Positions 60,111 to 64,000 of a DNA stretch of 64,000 bases are shown in pieces. The position numbers and the translations under genes are program-made. Under the pieces are notes generated by a model. That model was not told the DNA's origin. It made no database searches and saw only the letters and a list, made by a program, of their open reading frames with translations. Origin of the DNA: Brettanomyces bruxellensis (lineage: Eukaryota > Ascomycota > Pichiomycetes > Pichiales > Pichiaceae); the NCBI RefSeq assembly GCF_011074885.1, contig NC_054687.1:248001-312000 (forward strand). Reading direction: 5' to 3'. Numbering within the stretch: position 1 is the first letter of the stretch; every line of letters starts with the position of its first letter.

Positions 60111-61940
60111 CTAAAAGCAGCACATCCGTGCACACACCCCACCAACATCAGCATCTCTGCCCCACCACACGTGCACTAATTCCTGCAAAAGTTTACAATC
60201 TGTAGAACTGTAAGGGTCCAGCCCCATTTCTAACATATCATGCGGATGAATGCACACTGTGGCCGAAGATCCTTCCACTCCATGCTCATTAAACGCATCG
60301 CTGTCTTCATTCAGCATGAGCTCGATCAGAGAAACAAAGAGTCGATCGGTCTTCCGTTGGAAATATCCGATGAGCGAAATTATGATGTCAATCTTATCAG
60401 GAGTCGCATCAGCCTCCTCCAGATCCTGAAATAACGCATTTTCCAGTGTGTACTTCTCATCTATTTCCTTAGACGACTCGCCCGCAGTCGCCCACCATGA
60501 AATGCCTTGCCAAATCATCTCTTGCAATGAAATCTTCTCAGCTAATTCAACGTAATAGGAATCACCGTCTGTAGTCTGACTGGCACGCTTCTGGCCAACA
60601 CTGGAAACGACTGGTGTAATCAAGCTTGACATACTTGTAAAGCTGGCACGCGAGGTGTCCATTTCGGCATCTCCTAAAGCTGTACTTGCTTCTATAAACT
60701 GTTTCACGAGCAAAAACGCCTCCAGATCACGATGCGTCGCATGTATACTTGTTGATGCATCCTGAGAGCTAAAGATGGCAGGTTTAGCACCGCCACGGCC
60801 CAAATTTGATGGTATCCGCACACAGTAGTCATACAGATCTCGCTTCTCAAGTAATATCTGGTCCGTTGTGCAAGCCAAAAAGCCACCTGAAATATTCTTC
60901 ACAAAATCAATATCGTTGATGCAAAAATTATAAAAAGGTAGGTTAAACTCGATTTCGTCCATGTTTTTTACGTCGGATTTCACTAGCTGTTGTTTCAACT
61001 TCTTCGGGATTGAAGAAATCAACGATAAACTGTATATGAATTTGCACATATCCTGAACCTTTAGTAGTGACTTTTCTGTCCTCTGTTCCTCTTGAATTGA
61101 AACCACGCTACCATTCTCCGGCACCATATAAAAGAGAATCCGCTTCCTTAATAGAGAGAGCTTCCAAATTTCATATACCAGAGGACCCAATACCTCAAGC
61201 ATTGTCTCCAATCCAAACACCAGATGGCTTTCTGTATCGTACTCGGATGCATCTATTGACATATCTATGGATGTGAGTTCGTCCGTCGAAATTGTAGGTG
61301 AGGAAGGGTCAGGCTGGTTTGTGAGAAATGTCATTTTGGGAGTGTTGATTTTAGCATTATGAGACGAGACTTCCAGTCCAATTTCTGGCTCATAGACCAA
61401 CCTATATTTATGTTTATCAAAGAATGCATCAAACTTCGAAAAATATGCCTTCTCGGCAATAGAACCGCTACAAAGCATGAACCCGTCCAAAAGATGGCTT
61501 AGTTCTTTGCGGTATTGCCAACAAGCTGAATACACTCGTGGTTTCCATGGTGAATCCGCAGACATATCCTGCAATAAACTGACATGCACCGGATCAATCA
61601 AAACACCAAGTGAGTACATTTTGACACAGGATCTGTCCACTGATACTGATGTTGTACCGTTCTTCTGATCGTCAAGCTTATTTTGATGAAAAATCGATAT
61701 TCCATAAAGAAGTTTGTCCTTGCTGACATGATCATCACCATCCATGTCTCCCTTCTGACGAGCAAACATTATTGTATCCGAGGAAACTGAGTGTAATCCA
61801 GATGGAAGAGAACTAAACTCCACGCCTTTCAAATCATACAGATGATCGTTATTCGTCTTATACCAGTGCAAGTCATAGCCACTGTGAACGTCAAATTTGC
61901 AGAGAAACACTGCAGATATAGGTGGAAGTTCTGTGACCAT
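60111..61940 (-). CDS. DENN-related protein of the DUF2347/DUF4484 family (Anr2-like)
   Basis: Likely a member of the family including yeast Anr2 (YKL047W) and animal LCHN/DENND11, thought to act in vesicle trafficking or on lipid droplets. It has 609 residues. The N-terminus ISAVFLCKFDVHSGYDLHWYK matches the opening of the family (FDxxxGN/YDLxW). It continues with VEFSSLPSGLHSVSSDTIMF, then SLGVLIDPVHVSLLQ at about 110. The second lobe holds LGPLVYEIWKLSLLRKRILFY, a typical DENN core segment. The C-terminus has ENALFQDLEEADATPDKIDIIISLIGYFQRKT and HDMLEMGLDPYSSTDCKLLQELVHVWWGRDADV, a DUF4484-type ending. No membrane segments are seen. The family call is good; the exact ortholog is less certain. 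Confidence 0.75.
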   Translation of the reverse strand: MVTELPPISAVFLCKFDVHSGYDLHWYKTNNDHLYDLKGVEFSSLPSGLHSVSSDTIMFARQKGDMDGDDHVSKDKLLYGISIFHQNKLDDQKNGTTSVSVDRSCVKMYSLGVLIDPVHVSLLQDMSADSPWKPRVYSACWQYRKELSHLLDGFMLCSGSIAEKAYFSKFDAFFDKHKYRLVYEPEIGLEVSSHNAKINTPKMTFLTNQPDPSSPTISTDELTSIDMSIDASEYDTESHLVFGLETMLEVLGPLVYEIWKLSLLRKRILFYMVPENGSVVSIQEEQRTEKSLLKVQDMCKFIYSLSLISSIPKKLKQQLVKSDVKNMDEIEFNLPFYNFCINDIDFVKNISGGFLACTTDQILLEKRDLYDYCVRIPSNLGRGGAKPAIFSSQDASTSIHATHRDLEAFLLVKQFIEASTALGDAEMDTSRASFTSMSSLITPVVSSVGQKRASQTTDGDSYYVELAEKISLQEMIWQGISWWATAGESSKEIDEKYTLENALFQDLEEADATPDKIDIIISLIGYFQRKTDRLFVSLIELMLNEDSDAFNEHGVEGSSATVCIHPHDMLEMGLDPYSSTDCKLLQELVHVWWGRDADVGGVCARMCCF

Positions 61941-62954
61941 CTTTGATAGTAGTCTTCAGATGTTAATTGCATCTACAAATCATATGATAGAAAATGAGGA
62001 ATGTAACCATTAAACGAAATTTGAAAATGTGTCTGTACCCCGAGCAAGAATGCAGAAAGTCGAGCGTGCTCAGAAAATTGAAGTAAGGCAGTGCTGCCCA
62101 ATTGCAAGGCAGTGCTTGAAATCAGAATTAGGGATTTAAACTGATCTTCCGGTTGCAAGTTTGGTAATTCATTGATACAGTTCTATTACTAGCAATTTTG
62201 GTCAGCAATTTAGTCTTATATTGTGTTGAGGTATTTTGATCAAGATCCAAAACGTTGCGAGAATACGAATTAGGAGGTTCTTACTAATAATTTAATTTCG
62301 TGCAAGATTTATGGCCGACACTATTTTGAGATTCCACGAAACCAATAGGTTGGAATTTCGTGATAAGCAATAGCAAGCAATGTTGATCAGTTAACAGATT
62401 AAGATTAATAGCATGTTTTATTAATAAACTTAACTCATTTTATCATGCTTTGTATTTTTTGCTCTTTGGACTACCATCAAAGGGCCATAATAGATATGGT
62501 GTTTAGATGTGTTAAGACTCTACGCGGTCCTACACGCATTTCCTCATGAGGCCTTTTGAAGATCGCGAGAGTCGAAAATCTCGGCGGAATTTTCGGTTTT
62601 GGGCGTTTAAATGTGATATGTGTGGCACTTTGTGTTTTCACACATTCTGATATTACTGAAATAGTATGAAAGGAACAGTATTTTGGTTAGTTGTGCTTGT
62701 ACTTACTTTTTTGTTTAATAGATTATTTGCTGACTTTTGGCTTTCTAGGCGAGAACGTATTACAGAAATTTTATATACACGTTAAAGCACGGAACAAATT
62801 TTCATGTCGATCTAACTTTTCAATATCAATCATAGATCTTATTTATAAGTACTTCTCTAAGAGTTTGCTTGCAATTTTCTCTCATTTGCAAGATTCACCC
62901 GCAGTCCTCGGCCCATTTTTCTCATTAAGTCCATTCGTGACTTTTAATCATTTT
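61941..62954. other. Divergent spacer before the peroxiredoxin-like gene
   Basis: 1.0 kb. TCTCGGCGGAATT near 62577 resembles a URS1 (Ume6) core TCGGCGG. An open frame extends from about 62691 in frame with the next gene, but it is Phe/Leu-rich and looks like translated AT-rich leader. Confidence 0.4.
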
Positions 62955-63683
62955 ATGTCAACGTCACCAGGAGTCTTCTCGTCATTCCCGTATGATTCCC
63001 CTGATTTTTTCACATTCAATGCACCGTTTGCAAAGTCGAAGAGACCACGGTCAGTTGTATCTCCCCTGCAATCTTTTCAAGCGTTGAAAAAGAGACGTAC
63101 AAAGTATGATGAGCAGACATTTACGTATCAGATATCGCAAAGAATATTACAGGGAGGAGCTTCGATCCCTGATATTGTCATAATGCAGGCCCATCTCCAA
63201 AAATTGCATCTAAATGACATCATTAATGAGATAATGAAGGCAGGGTACATGGAGCACGGTTCACTAGATATCAAATATACACGTCTGTTAAGCTTGACTG
63301 ATAACAGTTGGCCAACTGTAATATTTACTTTCCCTTGGAACAGCCATGAATTTGCCTCAACACTCTACAGGGTAATAAGGTCGGGAAATGTGTCCAAGAA
63401 TATCACATGGATTGGTGTTACACCAAGCACATGGAACGATTTAAATGATTTACCATTTCCGCTCGTTCAAGACAGTGACGGACGTATCTCTCGCAAGTTA
63501 GGCATGTTAGATCCCCTTGGTGGTGATGTTTACCCCTTAAACAGTATCATAATATTTGATAAGAATGGTGTGGAGACTATTCGACTCAGACTAAGGTATG
63601 ACAGCGGTTTATATTATGACTTCGGAGAAGGTCATTCACTTCCGGAAACTTTGTCTGATGTGCTTAACTATTGCAGTGAATGA
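62955..63683 (+). CDS. Peroxiredoxin/thioredoxin-fold protein without peroxidatic cysteine
   Basis: An uncharacterised protein of 242 residues from the ATG at 62955 (MSTSPGVFSSFPYDSPDFF). The N-terminus is basic (SKRPRSVV, ALKKRRTKY), possibly a nuclear signal. From about 115 it resembles an AhpC/TSA peroxiredoxin: WPTVIFTFPWNSHEF, ITWIGVTPSTWNDLNDL, then FPLVQDSDGRISRKLGMLDPLGGDVYPLNSIIIFDKNG, which closely follows the FPLLxDxxGxxxxxxGVLDP...FIIDxxG pattern. The PxxxTxxC active site is replaced by FPWNSHEFAS, so peroxidase activity is not expected. The longer upstream frame (from about 62691) is an alternative start. Confidence 0.6.
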   Translation: MSTSPGVFSSFPYDSPDFFTFNAPFAKSKRPRSVVSPLQSFQALKKRRTKYDEQTFTYQISQRILQGGASIPDIVIMQAHLQKLHLNDIINEIMKAGYMEHGSLDIKYTRLLSLTDNSWPTVIFTFPWNSHEFASTLYRVIRSGNVSKNITWIGVTPSTWNDLNDLPFPLVQDSDGRISRKLGMLDPLGGDVYPLNSIIIFDKNGVETIRLRLRYDSGLYYDFGEGHSLPETLSDVLNYCSE

Positions 63684-64000
63684 ATAGCACTGTATTTGTA
63701 CGCCTGAAGATTGAACAATAGTAGTGTTTCCAGTACTTTTCTTTTGGCACACGTTTCTGGATAGAACATAAATCGTATCTTCCTTGTTACATTTACAAAT
63801 TCTTACATTGTACATTTATATATTTGCATACCCACACTATACATTTACATACTCACACTATATATTTACATACTCACACTATATATTTACATACTTACAC
63901 TATATATTTGCATACTCACACTATATATTGAACAACCCTCTTAATTGTAAGTTCTGTACAACTCAAAGTATTGAGCACAGATACCATACAACATTCTATT
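63684..64000. repeat. 22-bp ATATTTACATACTCACACTAT tandem repeat at right edge
   Basis: About six copies of ATATTTACATACTCACACTAT with minor changes, at roughly 63785-63930, 3' of the peroxiredoxin-like gene. The rest up to the edge is AT-rich without a gene. Confidence 0.85.

Noticed and set aside
62691..62954. N-terminal extension of the peroxiredoxin-like protein
   Set aside because: The residues are Phe/Leu/Ser-rich with no domain and look like translated leader; the ATG at 62955 precedes the recognisable protein. Still possible, so noted in the feature.
1..64000. CRISPR arrays or bacterial-type operons
   Set aside because: The tandem repeats lack unique spacers, and the genes are eukaryotic with introns and long individual promoters.

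Overview
The window is nuclear DNA of a budding yeast. All recognisable genes are Saccharomycotina-type, most are uninterrupted, and the two introns I could place have GTAAGT donors and TACTAAC-like branch sites. CTG appears to read as leucine (in the RAD57 Walker A region it falls where leucine is expected), which argues against the CUG-Ser clade. AT-rich spacers, very GC-rich TGCGCA-laden stretches in some genes, and overall gene style fit a Pichiaceae yeast such as Brettanomyces/Dekkera, but I cannot prove the genus from sequence alone.

Layout. 1-956: 5' part of an intracellular GH81 endo-1,3-beta-glucanase running off the left edge. 957-2303: a solo LTR with a perfect 5-bp target duplication, and an older LTR relic. 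2304-14629: an AT-rich accessory block that looks like a small metabolic gene cluster: Zn2Cys6 regulator, glutathione S-transferase, flavin monooxygenase and clavaminate-synthase-like Fe/2-oxoglutarate dioxygenase on the minus strand, then a Dal5-family transporter and an aldo-keto reductase on the plus strand. The transporter carries one in-frame stop and the reductase one frameshift beside its catalytic lysine, so the block is probably decaying in this strain.

15836-28182: conserved housekeeping genes TRP1, IPP1 (convergent with TRP1), a PHM7/OSCA-family channel, MAF1 (with a two-codon first exon and an intron), RAD57, and an intact aldo-keto reductase. 30245-39800: NAM7/UPF1, a serine-rich protein of unknown function, and RPN12 with a proteasome-type promoter box. 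41711-46775: ceramide synthase LAG1/LAC1, then MRP4 and MSK1, two mitochondrial-translation genes sharing one bidirectional promoter.

46776-52588 is a 5.8-kb stretch with no convincing protein gene. It ends in the long leader of a G1-type cyclin that carries a 32-codon upstream ORF. 53921-64000: another solo LTR, YLF2 (mitochondrial OLA1-type GTPase), OTU2, cytochrome c heme lyase (CYC3) with an intron lying between its two CPV motifs, an ANR2-like DENN-related protein, and a peroxiredoxin-fold protein lacking the peroxidatic cysteine.

Most spacers carry short tandem repeats. No tRNA, rRNA, snRNA or CRISPR array was recognised. Several ORFs begin at GTG or TTG in a naive reading; starts given here are ATG codons I located in the sequence.
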